The notes below the pieces were generated by a model. It was given only the letters and a program-made list of their open reading frames with translations. It made no database searches and had not been told where the DNA came from. From the NCBI GenBank assembly GCA_021802685.1, contig JAJZRM010000042.1, positions 1-11,876 on the forward strand: a stretch of DNA of 11,876 nt. The letters run 5' to 3'. Of the stretch, positions 1-7,900 are shown in pieces. Source of the DNA: Deltaproteobacteria bacterium. GTDB taxonomy: Bacteria > Desulfobacterota > Deferrimicrobia > Deferrimicrobiales > Deferrimicrobiaceae. Numbering within the stretch: the first letter of the stretch is position 1; every line of letters starts with the position of its first letter. The position numbers were made by a program, and so were the translations under genes.

Positions 1-2
1 GC

Positions 3-98
3 GAAATAACCCGAAGGGATGGAGGATCGAGTATCGACCCGGTTTACGTGAAGAAGTTCCTTGAGATGATCGATGAGGCGAGCCATGAAAAAGATTGA
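3..98 (+). CDS. hicA: C-terminal fragment of a probable HicA-family mRNA interferase toxin (5' end outside the window)
   Basis: The frame is open from the left edge to TGA at 96-98 and encodes about 31 residues ending VYVKKFLEMIDEASHEKD. HicA proteins of the class paired with this type of HicB commonly end in a similar VYVK..L.MI.. helix after the double-stranded-RNA-binding-like fold. HicA toxins cleave mRNA and are neutralised by HicB. The start and the catalytic histidine region lie upstream of the window. The stop overlaps the ATG of the following hicB remnant (85-87) by 14 bp, a coupling typical of toxin-antitoxin pairs. Identification rests on this short tail plus the clear hicB neighbour, so another small protein is possible. 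Confidence 0.5.
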   Translation, partial: EITRRDGGSSIDPVYVKKFLEMIDEASHEKD

Positions 99-310
99 GT
101 ACCCCTTCACGATCCGTCGTCTCTCGAATTCCGAAGGAGGCGGTGGAGAATGGCGCGGACGCGCTGCGCTCGTGGCTGGCCACCGCGAAAGATTTCAACG
201 ATACGGTTCCCGCCCCCTCCTCGGGGTTGAGCGGAAAATGGGTCCAACGGGTTCCCAAGAGCCTTCACGCCAGGCTTGCCGCCAAGGCGGAAAAGGAAGG
301 GATTAGCCTC
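85..310 (+). pseudogene. hicB: HicB-family antitoxin, disrupted by an internal deletion/frameshift and C-terminal loss
   Basis: The reading frame from ATG 85 begins MKKIEYPFTI and runs to an SEGGG stretch (130-144), the typical HicB N-terminus. It then loses resemblance. In the +1-shifted frame, homology resumes at about 134 with EAVENGADALRSWLATA and continues to a CopG/Arc-like DNA-binding segment, GKWVQRVPKSLHARLAAKAE, then EKEGISL ending at 310. The block between these parts (usually a YL.EFPDLPGC...GET-type segment of about 20 residues) is missing, and so is the usual final NSLV...L helix after ISL. The gene has therefore lost its toxin-binding core and its last helix. A GAGG Shine-Dalgarno sequence (75-78) lies six bases before the ATG. 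Calling the family is secure from the two halves; the exact end of the remnant is approximate. Confidence 0.75.
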
Positions 311-322
311 AAAGTTGAAGCT

Positions 323-355
323 CCCCCCCGTCTTGCTGGTCTAAAATCGGGGGGG
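323..355. repeat. Perfect 8-bp inverted repeat CCCCCCCG / CGGGGGGG with a 17-nt spacer
   Basis: The left arm is 323-330 and the right arm 348-355. The repeat lies 12 bp beyond the point where hicB homology stops and upstream of the glycosyltransferase start. It could be a scar or end of a mobile element, or simply a strong hairpin in the leader. No transposase or target-site duplication was recognised. No T-run follows the right arm, so it does not look like an intrinsic terminator. Confidence 0.6.
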
Positions 356-420
356 CAGGTCGCGTACAATAGCTTTTTACGCCGCAAGCGGCATTTGAAT
401 ATGAGGGGCGGTCGGACGCA

Positions 421-1413
421 ATGAAAGTAAGTGTGCTGATGAAGACCTATAACCACGAGAGATTCATCAAGCAGGCGATCGAAAGCGCCTTGATGCAGAC
501 GACGGACTTCCCTTACAAGATTGTAATTGGAGAGGACTGTTCCACCGACGGAACGAGAAACATAGTCGTCGAATACCAAAAGAAATATCCGGACAAGATC
601 GTTCTCCTATTGTATGACGAAAATGTCGGCATGAGGAGGAATTATATTCGATTGCTGCAGTTGTGCTCCGGCGAATACATCGCGGAACTCGAAGGGGACG
701 ACTTTTGGACTTCGCCGCACAAACTGCAGAAGCAGGTCGACTTCCTGGACGCGCACCCCGATTTCGCCATCTGCTTCCATCCGGTCCGGATGTTCCACGA
801 GGGGACGGACGAAGAGTGGGAGATCTTCCCCCAGGGCGTCAAGGAAGTGTCGGTCCTTGAGGATCTCTTCGAATACAACTTCATTCCCACCTGTTCCGTC
901 ATGTACCGCTCGGGACGGATCCGGGAGTTCCCCGGCTGGTTCCACGAACTGAAGATGGGCGACTGGACCGTGCATCTGCTGAACGCCCGACACGGAAAAA
1001 TCCAGTTCCTCGACTAAATCATGGGGTGCTACCGCGTGCATCCCGGCGGGGCCTGGTCCGGGCTCGACCGGACCTCGAGACTGGAGGAGAACGTCAAGGC
1101 GTACCGGACCTACGATGCGTACTTCCGGGGCAGGTACCGAAAGATCATCCGGAGACGGCTGCTGGATCATTACCTGGAGTTGTCGGGGCTGTTCGAGGAG
1201 ATCGGCGATTTCGAATCGGCGAAGCGGTATTGGAACCAGAGCCTGGCGTCCGCATTCTCGTCCGGGGGCGACCGCCGGGCCGCGATCTGCAAAGGGTGGC
1301 TCCGTTCGCATTTTCCTTCGCTGGCGGAACGTTTCCGGAAAAGGACGCGTATAGTGGACGACAAGGGGCGCCTGCCGCCCGGAAACGCCGGCACGCCTCG
1401 GGGGAACGCATGA
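421..1413 (+). pseudogene. Family 2 (GT-A) glycosyltransferase split by an in-frame TAA stop
   Basis: The product would transfer a sugar from a nucleotide-sugar donor onto a glycan. The N-terminal piece (421-1017, 198 residues) starts MKVSVLMKTYNHERFIKQAI and has the GEDCSTDGT nucleotide-binding segment (37-45) and an EGDD metal-binding DXD equivalent at 91-94. The codon after FLD is TAA (1015-1017), yet the same frame continues IMGCYRVHPGGAWSG, which is the usual next block of this subfamily (FLDE.MG.YRVH.GG.WSG). It then runs to TGA at 1411-1413 through a helical tail with a TPR-like look. A single G-to-T change (GAA to TAA) explains the break. ATG at 1021 could allow re-initiation and give two polypeptides. 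A GAGGGG motif (403-408) precedes the start by 12 bases. The gene is followed by the ligase with an ATGA overlap, so it headed a translationally coupled operon. The first 240 bp are about 45% G+C, well below the rest. The family call is firm; a sequencing error at the TAA is not excluded. Confidence 0.85.
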
Positions 1414-2954
1414 AGCACGGCGACGACATCTTTCTCCAGGTACCCTCCGGCGGCCTGAACGAGCCGTGGACGGGCCGCAGGTGGGACCGGGCGGAGGTGA
1501 CGCGACAGTTCGACGCGCGGGTCCGCCACTTGGCGTCCCGGGGCCTGTCCGTTTCCGACGTCGTCTTTCTCCACCACGGGAACACGCCGGAGTTTTTCGT
1601 CGACCTGCTGGCGGTCTGGCGTCTCGGCGGCTGCGCGGTCCCGATCGATCCGCGGCTCACGGCGTTCGAGGTGGCGACGCTGGCGCGCACGGCGAAGCCC
1701 CGTTTCGCCGTCGGGTGCGGGAACGTGGACGAATCGAAGGCGGCCGCCCTCTCCGGGATCGGGGTCCGGCTCCTGGACAGCCGGGAAGCCATCCGGGCCG
1801 GCGTGGCCGCGGGACCGCTCCCTTCCGCCGGCGGAGCGCCGGCGCCTGACGCGCCGGCGTTGATCCTGTTCACGTCCGGTTCGACCGGCGACCCGAAAGG
1901 CGTGGTGCACACCCGCCGGACCCTTCGGGCTCGATGGGCCGGCCTGCGGAGCGCCTTGGATCTCGAGCCGTTCCGCCGGACGTTGTGCCTCCTTCCGACG
2001 CACTTCGGGCACGGCCTGATCTGCAACTGCCTGTTCCCTTGGCTTTCCGGCCAGGAGCTGTTCATCCTGCCCCCCTTCAAACCGGAGGTGATCCTCCAGC
2101 TCGGGAATCTCCTGGACGAGAACGGGATCACGTTCCTGTCCTCCGTCCCGACGGTTTGGCGCCTCGCGCTGAAAACGGCCAGGCCGCCGCGGAAGCGCCC
2201 GCTGAAGCGGGTCTTCTGCGGCTCGGCCCCGCTCTCCGCATACCTGTGGAAGCAGATCCGGGACTGGACCGGGACGCCGGAGGTCTTCAACGCCTACGGG
2301 ATCACGGAAACCGGGAGCTGGGTCGCCGGAACCACGGTGCCCGGTTTCGCGCCGGAGGACGGGTTGATCGGGGAGCCGTGGGGGGCGGAGATCCGCATCC
2401 TGAAGAACTCGATGGACGACTTCCGGCCCGACGCGATGCGCGACTGCCCGCCGGGGGAGCCGGGATACGTCTGGATTCGCACCCCGGCGTTGATGGACGG
2501 CTACTTCGGGCGGGACGACCTGACCCGGGCCGTGGTCCGCGACGGCTGGTTCCTCCCCGGCGACATCGGCATGACCGACGGGCGCGGCTGGCTGTACCTG
2601 CGGGGGCGGGAGGGCGACGAGATCAACAAGGGCGGGATGAAGATCGCCCCGGCGGACATCGACGCTGTCGCGGAGCGGTCCGGGAAGACGCTCGACGTCT
2701 GCACGTTCGGTTTCGAGGACCCCCTGCTGGGGGAAAACGTGGGAATCGCCTTCGTCCTGGAAGCGGCGGACGACGACAACCTGCGGTTCGTCGTGAACCA
2801 CCTGCGGCGGAACCTGGGGAAGCATCACCTCCCCCAGCGCTGGTACGTTCTCGACGAGATCCCCCGCACCTCCCGCGGGAAAGTGAACCGTTCCCTGGTG
2901 GCGCAACGATGCTCCGGCCTCGCGCCGGTGGACTTGAGGAGGCTCCTGCGTTGA
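1410..2954 (+). CDS. AMP-dependent acyl-CoA synthetase / acyl-ACP ligase (class I adenylate-forming enzyme)
   Basis: This cytoplasmic enzyme of 514 residues adenylates a carboxylic acid with ATP and passes the acyl group to a thiol (CoA or a carrier-protein phosphopantetheine). The core motifs are present: the P-loop FTSGSTGDPKG (154-164), NAYGITET (294-301), GWFLPGDIG (379-387, with D385 the expected ribose-binding aspartate), the hinge and C-terminal start RGREGDEINKGGMK (398-411), and the catalytic lysine K491 in PRTSRGKVNR. Length is normal for the family. ATG 1410 is chosen because it forms an ATGA overlap with the glycosyltransferase stop and has a GGGG-rich ribosome-binding site just upstream; a longer in-frame extension to 1026 only reads the glycosyltransferase in another frame. 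A discrete carrier-protein gene follows after 14 bp, so the natural acceptor may be that carrier rather than free CoA. The acid cannot be read from the sequence. The family is certain and the substrate unknown. Confidence 0.9.
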   Translation: MKHGDDIFLQVPSGGLNEPWTGRRWDRAEVTRQFDARVRHLASRGLSVSDVVFLHHGNTPEFFVDLLAVWRLGGCAVPIDPRLTAFEVATLARTAKPRFAVGCGNVDESKAAALSGIGVRLLDSREAIRAGVAAGPLPSAGGAPAPDAPALILFTSGSTGDPKGVVHTRRTLRARWAGLRSALDLEPFRRTLCLLPTHFGHGLICNCLFPWLSGQELFILPPFKPEVILQLGNLLDENGITFLSSVPTVWRLALKTARPPRKRPLKRVFCGSAPLSAYLWKQIRDWTGTPEVFNAYGITETGSWVAGTTVPGFAPEDGLIGEPWGAEIRILKNSMDDFRPDAMRDCPPGEPGYVWIRTPALMDGYFGRDDLTRAVVRDGWFLPGDIGMTDGRGWLYLRGREGDEINKGGMKIAPADIDAVAERSGKTLDVCTFGFEDPLLGENVGIAFVLEAADDDNLRFVVNHLRRNLGKHHLPQRWYVLDEIPRTSRGKVNRSLVAQRCSGLAPVDLRRLLR

Positions 2955-2968
2955 GCGGAGACGACGCG

Positions 2969-3238
2969 ATGACGGATCGCTCCGCCGGGAACGGGAGCGA
3001 CGTGCGGGAACGGCTTGTGCGGCTCCTCGAAGAGCACCGCGTGGATTTCGACTTCGACCTCGGCGACGACGCGTCCCTGATCCGTTCGGGATTCATCGAC
3101 TCCGTCGGGTTGTACAACCTGGCGTTGTGGATCGAGAACGAGGTGGGTTCCGAGATCGACCTGGCGGCGTTCGACGCCACGAGCCGGTGGGACACGGTCG
3201 CGGACATCCTGCGGTTTATCGGGAAATTCCGCGAATAG
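2969..3238 (+). CDS. Stand-alone acyl carrier protein (phosphopantetheine carrier)
   Basis: This small acidic protein of 89 residues carries the carrier-protein signature GFIDSVGLYNLALWIE. Ser45 in the DSV motif is the predicted 4'-phosphopantetheine attachment site. Helices flank it as in ACP/PCP domains, and the length fits a free carrier. It is too divergent from the usual DSL motif to be the housekeeping fatty-acid AcpP, so it is more likely a dedicated carrier loaded by the preceding ligase. ATG 2969 has a GCGGAG ribosome-binding site (2955-2960) eight bases upstream. An in-frame TTG at 2951 overlapping the ligase stop (TTGA) is an alternative start that would add six residues. The last 23 bp overlap the convergent acyltransferase gene. 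Confidence 0.88.
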   Translation: MTDRSAGNGSDVRERLVRLLEEHRVDFDFDLGDDASLIRSGFIDSVGLYNLALWIENEVGSEIDLAAFDATSRWDTVADILRFIGKFRE

Positions 3239-3905
3239 CCGCCGTTTCCTCGTTTTTCCCGATCACCTTGGAAGGCGATCCCACGGCGACCACGCCGTCC
3301 GGCAGGTCCCGGGTCACCAGCGACCCCGCCCCCACCACCGAGCCGTCGCCGACGTAGACGCGGTCCAGGACGCACGCCCCCATCCCCACCGAACACATGC
3401 TCCCGATCCGGGCGCTTCCCGCGATGGCGGCCGACGGCCCGATCCGCGTGAACTTGCCGACCACGGCGTCGTGGCCGATGGACGCCGCCCGGTTCACGAC
3501 ACAGTGATCGTCGAGCCGGGCGTTGGGGCCGACCGCGACGTGCGTGTTGACGACGACGCCTTCCCCGATCCGCACGTTGGAGCCGAAGACCGCCGAGGGG
3601 TGGACCAGCCGGTCGAATCGGATCCCGCACTTTTCCTTTAGTTGATGCACCAGGTCCCGCTTCTTTACGGCGGTGAAACCCAACACGTACTTGCAACCAT
3701 TCTCCGGCTTGAAATCGTCCGACAGCGGGGCAATTCGTACGGGATACCCCAGCAGTTCCACCCGTTTTGCCACGGACAGCACCCGGTCGTCGTTGACCTC
3801 ATTCATGTTTTGGAAAATCGCGTGGACAATACCTTTGTTCGCATGGATCAAGTCGAACACGTCGCTCAGAAAAGAGCTGGTTCCGAGGACAACGTACTTC
3901 GTCAT
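3216..3905 (-). CDS. NeuD/PglD-family sugar O- or N-acyltransferase (left-handed beta-helix)
   Basis: The product has 229 residues. Residues 1-95 form an alpha/beta N-terminal domain of the kind that binds the nucleotide sugar in PglD. Residues about 100-215 form a hexapeptide-repeat left-handed beta-helix (VHPSAVFGSNVRIGEG, VAVGPNARL, ASIGHDAVVGKFTRIGP, ARIGSMCSVGMGACV, VYVGDGSVVGAGSLV). His145 in IGHDAVVG corresponds to the catalytic-base histidine of this family; the next residue is Asp rather than Glu. The usual glycine-rich N-terminal loop (GAGG-like) is replaced by LGTSSF, so the sugar pocket may differ. Known relatives acetylate sialic acid or amino-sugar nucleotides with acetyl-CoA; here the neighbouring ligase and carrier suggest another acyl donor is possible. 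ATG 3905 is chosen for an AGAGGA ribosome-binding site (3910-3915) and matches the family start; a longer in-frame start at 4064 would read through the promoter region. The C-terminal half is about 73% G+C and the N-terminal half about 54%. Confidence 0.85.
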   Translation of the reverse strand: MTKYVVLGTSSFLSDVFDLIHANKGIVHAIFQNMNEVNDDRVLSVAKRVELLGYPVRIAPLSDDFKPENGCKYVLGFTAVKKRDLVHQLKEKCGIRFDRLVHPSAVFGSNVRIGEGVVVNTHVAVGPNARLDDHCVVNRAASIGHDAVVGKFTRIGPSAAIAGSARIGSMCSVGMGACVLDRVYVGDGSVVGAGSLVTRDLPDGVVAVGSPSKVIGKNEETAAIRGISR

Positions 3906-3950
3906 GGAATCCTCTCCGGTACATTCGGGAAACCGGCGTCCCGATGGGTC

Positions 3951-3979
3951 ATGATCCGGGAAACGCCGAACCCTGTCAA
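3951..3979 (-). promoter_or_regulatory. Predicted sigma-70 promoter for the NeuD-like gene
   Basis: On the minus strand a perfect -35 box TTGACA (3979-3974) is separated by 17 bases from GATCAT (3956-3951), which matches four of six positions of TATAAT. Transcription would start near 3944 and leave a leader of about 40 nt before ATG 3905. This suggests the gene is expressed independently of the upstream diguanylate cyclase gene. Confidence 0.5.
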
Positions 3980-4047
3980 GTCGGTGTCCCGGATCCCGGA
4001 ACGATTCCGATGGCGCTTTGAAATCCCGTTGCGTATGCGCATGAAAC

Positions 4048-4073
4048 CCAAGGAGGCCCGTCACCTCTCTTGG
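4048..4073 (-). terminator. Possible weak intrinsic terminator at the end of the receiver-GGDEF gene
   Basis: Read on the minus strand, CCAAG-A-GAGG, a TGACGGG loop and CCTC-CTTGG form a nine-pair stem with one bulged A that overlaps the TGA stop. Only a short GTTTC follows, so termination would be weak; it may instead protect the 3' end of the transcript. Confidence 0.3.
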
Positions 4074-4963
4074 ACTACGCGATTACGGCCCTCGCTCTTG
4101 GCCCGATACAACGCCGCGTCCGCCGCGGCCAATAACTTGTCCACCGTGTCATCACCGGCCGCACTTGCCACGCCGATGCTCACCGTCACGGAAAGCGCAC
4201 CCGATCTTGTCGTCAATTTATTTCCGGCAATGTTGCCGCACATCCGCCCGAACAGGGGTGTACATTCCACCCCTGCTTTCGCCGGCATGATCACCAGGAA
4301 CTCCTCCCCCCCTATTCGCCCCACGGAATCGTACTCACGTATGCTTTTTGTCATTATCCGCGAGAGCTCGCAAAGCACGTCATCTCCGGTCTGGTGTCCG
4401 TAGGTGTCGTTAATCCGTTTGAAATGGTCTATGTCGCATACCCCCACGGCAAGCGAGTCCCCCTGGCGCCTGGCGCGCGCGAACTCCTCGCGCAGCCGGT
4501 CGAGAATGGCCCTGCGGTTCAGCATGCCCGTCAAGGGATCGTGGGTGGCCTGGTGAGCCAAGGCTTCCCGGCTTTCGACAAGCGCGGCCTGCATTTCGAC
4601 CATGCGCCGGCCGACCTCGATGCGGGCGCGAAGTTCTCCCTGATCGAACGGCTTGGTCAGGTAATCGTTCGCCCCCACGTCCAGGCCGGCGATGATGTCG
4701 ACCTTCTCGTCCCTGGAGGTCAGCAGAATAATGTAAGGCGGCCGATCGGTTTGCATGGTGCGAAGCCGGCGCACCACTTCCACGCCGTCCATTTCCGGCA
4801 TCATCCAGTCGAGAACGGCCAGTGCGGGAGCGTCGGGTTTCCGAAGCGTATCCCACGCCTCGGCGCCGTTTTCAGTGACCACCACCTCGTGGCCGCTCTT
4901 TTTCAACACGGCCGCCAGCATCGTGCGGGAAGTGAAATCGTCCTCAGCGATCAGGATGCGCAT
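4061..4963 (-). CDS. Response regulator with receiver and GGDEF diguanylate cyclase domains (PleD/WspR-like)
   Basis: This 300-residue protein would make cyclic-di-GMP from two GTP when phosphorylated. The receiver domain (1-120) has the acidic pair D8/D9, phospho-acceptor D52 in VLDWMMPEMDG, T82 and K104 in YLTKPF. A short linker helix (about 121-137) leads to the GGDEF domain starting HDPLTGMLNRR (141-151). The active site is GGEEF (218-222), a functional variant as in PleD. An inhibitory-site motif RxxD (R209-D212) sits at the same spacing as in PleD, so product feedback is expected. The domain ends with the usual ADAALYRAKSEGRN block. ATG 4963 has a GGGAG ribosome-binding site. The gene starts 19 bp after the hybrid kinase stop, so the two are probably co-transcribed and the kinase's HPt domain is the likely phosphodonor. 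Confidence 0.92.
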   Translation of the reverse strand: MRILIAEDDFTSRTMLAAVLKKSGHEVVVTENGAEAWDTLRKPDAPALAVLDWMMPEMDGVEVVRRLRTMQTDRPPYIILLTSRDEKVDIIAGLDVGANDYLTKPFDQGELRARIEVGRRMVEMQAALVESREALAHQATHDPLTGMLNRRAILDRLREEFARARRQGDSLAVGVCDIDHFKRINDTYGHQTGDDVLCELSRIMTKSIREYDSVGRIGGEEFLVIMPAKAGVECTPLFGRMCGNIAGNKLTTRSGALSVTVSIGVASAAGDDTVDKLLAAADAALYRAKSEGRNRVVQER

Positions 4964-4982
4964 GGGAACATTCTCCCTGCCG

Positions 4983-7900
4983 TCAGAGTTCTTTCGCCAT
5001 CTCCCGCTTTAACCGGTCGAACTCCGCTTCCAGCCTTGTCATTCGGGCCCTGGCGCCGTCCATGTCTCCGGCCCTGGCCGTTTTCTCGAGCTCGATGGCC
5101 ACCTCACGCAAGCGTTCCCCTCCGACGCTGGCAGCCGCCCCCTTGATGTTATGCGCCTGGCGCTCACCCCCAGGAGCGTCACCCGCATTTAGATATTCCC
5201 GCAGCACCTCGATCTGCCGGGGGATGTCCGACAGGAATCCTTCGGCCACCGTGCGCGCCAGCTCCAAGTCATCCATCAGCCGGGCCATCATGCTCGTCCG
5301 ATCGAAGACCGGTAAATCCGATTCCTTTGAGGCTGCCGCATCGATAACTTTCAGTGCGCCCGGCGCTTGCTTTCGCGCCTCGGCGGTCTCCCCGGGAAGC
5401 CACTTCTCCAGGACTTCCGCCAGGGCATGCGGCGACACCGGCTTGGACACATAGTCGTCCATGCCGGCTTCCAGGCATCTTTCCCGGTCTCCCCGCATGG
5501 CGTGGGCGGTCATGGCGATGATGGGAATCCGGTGATTCCGGACGGCGGACCGGGGATCGCGGATCGCGCTCGTTGCCTTCAGGCCATCCATCACCGGCAT
5601 CTGCACATCCATGAGGACCAGATCGTAAGGGGCGGCCTCAAGGGCCTTGACGGCATTCGCACCGTTGGAAACCGCATCAGCCGTCAGGCCGAATCTCTTC
5701 AGGATCCCCTGCACCACCTGCTGGTTGGTGACGTTGTCCTCGGCCAGCAGGATGCGCGCCGTTCGGCCTGAAAACAGGTTCAGCGTCTCGCGGGCCATGT
5801 GGCGTGTGACAATGGGCCGCGGCGCCGTTTCGGTCCCTTTCCAGTCCATCAACGCCAGCGTCAGGACGGCTTTCAGCTCCTGGTGCCTTATGGGCTTTGT
5901 CGCATAGGCCGCGAAACCGGCCTCCTGGAAGCGCCGGGCGTCGCCCCGCGTCCCCATGGAAGTCATCATCACCATCCGGAGGCCGGCCAGCCGCTCGTCC
6001 GCCTTGATGGCCCTTCCCAGGGCCATGCCGTCCATTCCCGGCATTTGCATATCGATCAAGGCGATGCGAAACGGGTCGTTCGCGGCCAGCGCCTGATCGA
6101 GAGCCTTGAGCGCATCGGGGCCGTCCTGCGCTGGAGACGCGCGCATGCCCCACGAGGCCAAGCGTGTTGTCAGGATCTCGCGGCTGGCGGCGTTGTCGTC
6201 CACGACCAGCGCGCGCACGCGGGCCAGGTCGGCGGGAGGGATGCTTTCCGCCTGCGCACCCTGCGGTTGCCTGCCCAGGCGCGCGGTGAACCAGAATTCC
6301 GATCCCTTGCCGTATTCGCTCTCCACCCCGATCCCGCCGCCCATCAGCTCGACCAGTTGCTTCGATATGGCCAATCCCAGCCCGGTGCCGCCGTATTTCC
6401 TCGTGGTCGACGCATCCACCTGGCTGAATTTTTCGAAAACCATGCCGATCTTGTTTGCAGGAATACCGATGCCCGTATCGCGCACCGAGAAGCGCAGGAG
6501 AGCATCGGCCTCATTCTCATCCGCCATCGAGACGCGCACGGCCACCTCGCCGGTCGAGGTGAACTTGACGGCGTTGCCCGCCAGGTTGTTCAGTACCTGG
6601 CGCAGGCGGCCCGGATCGCCCCGTAACCGCGTCGGTACGCGCGGATCGACATCGTAGAGCAGCTCGAGCCCTTTCTCGTGAGCACGCACGGCCAGCGAGG
6701 CGGCAAAATCTTCCAGCAGGCTCGTGAGATCGAAGTCCAGAACCTCCAGTTCGACTTTTCCCGCCTCGATCTTGGAAAAATCGAGGATGTCGTTGACCAC
6801 ACCGAGCAGCGATTCTCCGCTTGCGCGCACGATTTCGGCATAGCGCCGCTGCTCGCCGTTCAATTCCGTGTCGAGGAGCAGGCCGGTCATGCCGATCACC
6901 CCGTTCATGGGAGTGCGGATCTCGTGGCTCATGTTGGCAAGGAACTCGCTTTTGGCGATGTTGGCCTGCTCGGCCTCCGCCGCCAGCCGGCTCGCCCGTG
7001 CAGTGGCCTCCTCGAGATGGCGGTTGGTCTCCAGCAGCTCCGCCTCCGCGCGCTTGCGGTTCTCCACATCATCGATGACCCAGATGGAACCTCGATCCAG
7101 GTTCGACGGATCCATGGCCTTGCCAGACAATACGCACCATACGGGGGAGCCATCCTTGCGGCGCAACCGGTATTCGATCTGGAACTGCTCCGACTGGGCA
7201 AGTTTCGAGAAATACATCTCCCCGAACTTCTCGTATCTCTCTTCGTCCAGGTGCAGGCGTCGCGTGCTCATGCCGGCCATTTCCTCCGGAGAGTCGTATC
7301 CGAGGATTTCGGCCATGCGATTATTGCAGCGGGCGACGATCCGATCTTTCCGCAACAGCAAGATGCCGACATAGGTGTTGTCGAATATGTATTCGAACTC
7401 CCTCCTGGTTTCCGTCAGGACCTGCCCGGCGAGTTTGCGCTCGGTGATGTCGGTGTCGGATCCGCGGTATCCCTTGATGATGCCGTTACCGTCCAGAGAG
7501 GGAATCCCGCTGGTCGACACCCAGATCTGCCGCCCGTCCTTGGTTTGAAGGACGTTCTCCAAGTCGCGGATGGGCTCTCCGCCGGTGAACGTTTCGAACC
7601 CCACCGCCCCGAACGCCTTGCATCCTTCCGCCGTGCGGAGGTCGTTGAAGTGTTTCTTGCCGACGATTTCCTCTGGTCCATAGCCCATGACCGCCATCGA
7701 AACGACACTGATGTAGGTGTAAAGTCCCTCGGCATCGATTTCCCAGTGCACCGTCCGGCTCTGTTCGGCCAACCGGTGGAAGAGGGCATTGACCGACTTG
7801 ATGCTGTCTTGCGAAAGGACCAGTTCCCTGTTCTTGCGCGACATGATGACAATCGAAGCCGCCACAACCGAGAAAAGCGACACCGCCAAGGCGATCGATA

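Noticed and set aside
365..370. TACAAT as a -10 box for the glycosyltransferase
   Set aside because: Good -10 match, but the sequence 17 bases upstream (TAAAAT) is a poor -35 and the better TTGCTG is 26 bases away.
1170..2906. Long open frame (578 codons) antisense to the ligase gene
   Set aside because: Pro/Arg/Gly-rich composition with no recognisable domain; it mirrors a clearly real gene in high-G+C DNA.
1934..2968. Long upstream extension of the carrier-protein frame
   Set aside because: It reads the ligase gene out of frame, is Arg/Pro/Gly-rich, and only the part from 2969 resembles a known protein.
2623..3696. 357-codon minus-strand frame over the ligase, carrier and acyltransferase genes
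   Set aside because: Very Arg/Gly-rich and crosses three real genes, with no domain.
5540..5575. Repeated GGATCGC units within the second receiver domain as a possible insertion
   Set aside because: They encode the loop RDPRSAVRNH, and the receiver length before and after is normal, so it is at most a small loop variation.
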